Positions 14,450 through 14,479 of a stretch of DNA of 14,479 bases are shown here, piece after piece. Position 1 is the first letter of the stretch; each line of letters begins with the position of its first letter. The stretch spans positions 1 through 14,479 of the forward strand of contig JAZNGL010000113.1 of NCBI GenBank assembly GCA_045576435.1, in the 5' to 3' direction. The DNA is from CAKSIW01 sp045576435. GTDB taxonomy: Bacteria; Bacillota; Clostridia; Monoglobales; Monoglobaceae. Under the pieces are notes generated by a model, which searched no databases, was not told the DNA's origin, and saw nothing but the letters and a program-made list of their open reading frames with translations. Made by a program: the position numbers and the translations under genes.

Positions 14450-14479
14450 TGAACCCAAAAGTTTAGACAAAATTTAATA
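14450..14479 (+). mobile_element. Possible terminal inverted repeat of an IS3-type insertion sequence, cut by the window edge
   Basis: The segment TGAACCCAAAAGTTTAGACA (14450-14469) resembles the CCCAAAAGTTAGAC-type ends I recall for IS3-family elements of low-GC Gram-positives. Only the presumed outer tip is inside the window and no transposase is seen. The match is from memory and weak. Confidence 0.25.

Noticed and set aside
1..14479. tRNA, rRNA, riboswitch, CRISPR array or phage genes
   Set aside because: The intergenic gaps are short, and none shows cloverleaf-like arms, regularly spaced repeats or a recognisable structured leader.

Overview
The window reads as ordinary chromosomal DNA of an anaerobic, low-GC Gram-positive bacterium, most likely a gut-type Clostridia (Lachnospiraceae or Oscillospiraceae-like). 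The reasons are the AT-rich composition, strong AGGAG-type ribosome binding sites, an oxygen-sensitive anaerobic sulfatase-maturating radical SAM enzyme, the [FeFe]-hydrogenase maturase HydF, and a divergent topoisomerase pair of a kind I associate with Clostridia. All supported genes lie on the + strand. I see no tRNA, rRNA or CRISPR array.

Region 1 (1-4072) is a tight operon. It holds the 3' end of an unrecognised protein with a probable beta-rich carbohydrate-enzyme tail, an anaerobic sulfatase maturase, a Cys-type sulfatase without a signal peptide, and an alpha/beta hydrolase. Together they look like a cytoplasmic set for removing sulfate, and possibly acyl groups, from an imported small sulfated compound. 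A perfect 13-bp hairpin followed by a T run closes the operon at about 4104-4143.

Region 2 (4208-6167) holds a TPR protein whose 3' end overlaps a DUF4037 nucleotidyltransferase-fold protein by 14 bases. This pair has no function that I know of. After the DUF4037 stop the same frame stays open for another 69 codons, which may be the remnant of a decayed gene.

Region 3 (6266-10109) contains a Cof-type HAD phosphatase, a diacylglycerol-kinase-family lipid kinase, HydF and a sugar-phosphate nucleotidyltransferase, ending in a strong intrinsic terminator at 10075-10109. HydE, HydG and a hydrogenase are not in the window.

Region 4 (10142-14425) has a good sigma-A-type promoter driving a two-gene operon for a divergent type IIA topoisomerase, with a GyrB/ParE-like subunit of 659 aa and a GyrA/ParC-like subunit of 729 aa. 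All the catalytic residues I can identify are present. The A subunit lacks a visible GyrA box, carries Ala at the quinolone-binding serine position, and ends in QLTLF, which matches the bacterial sliding-clamp-binding consensus. That ending is the most intriguing single observation in the window. The last ~30 bases resemble the terminal repeat of an IS3-type insertion sequence, but the window stops there.
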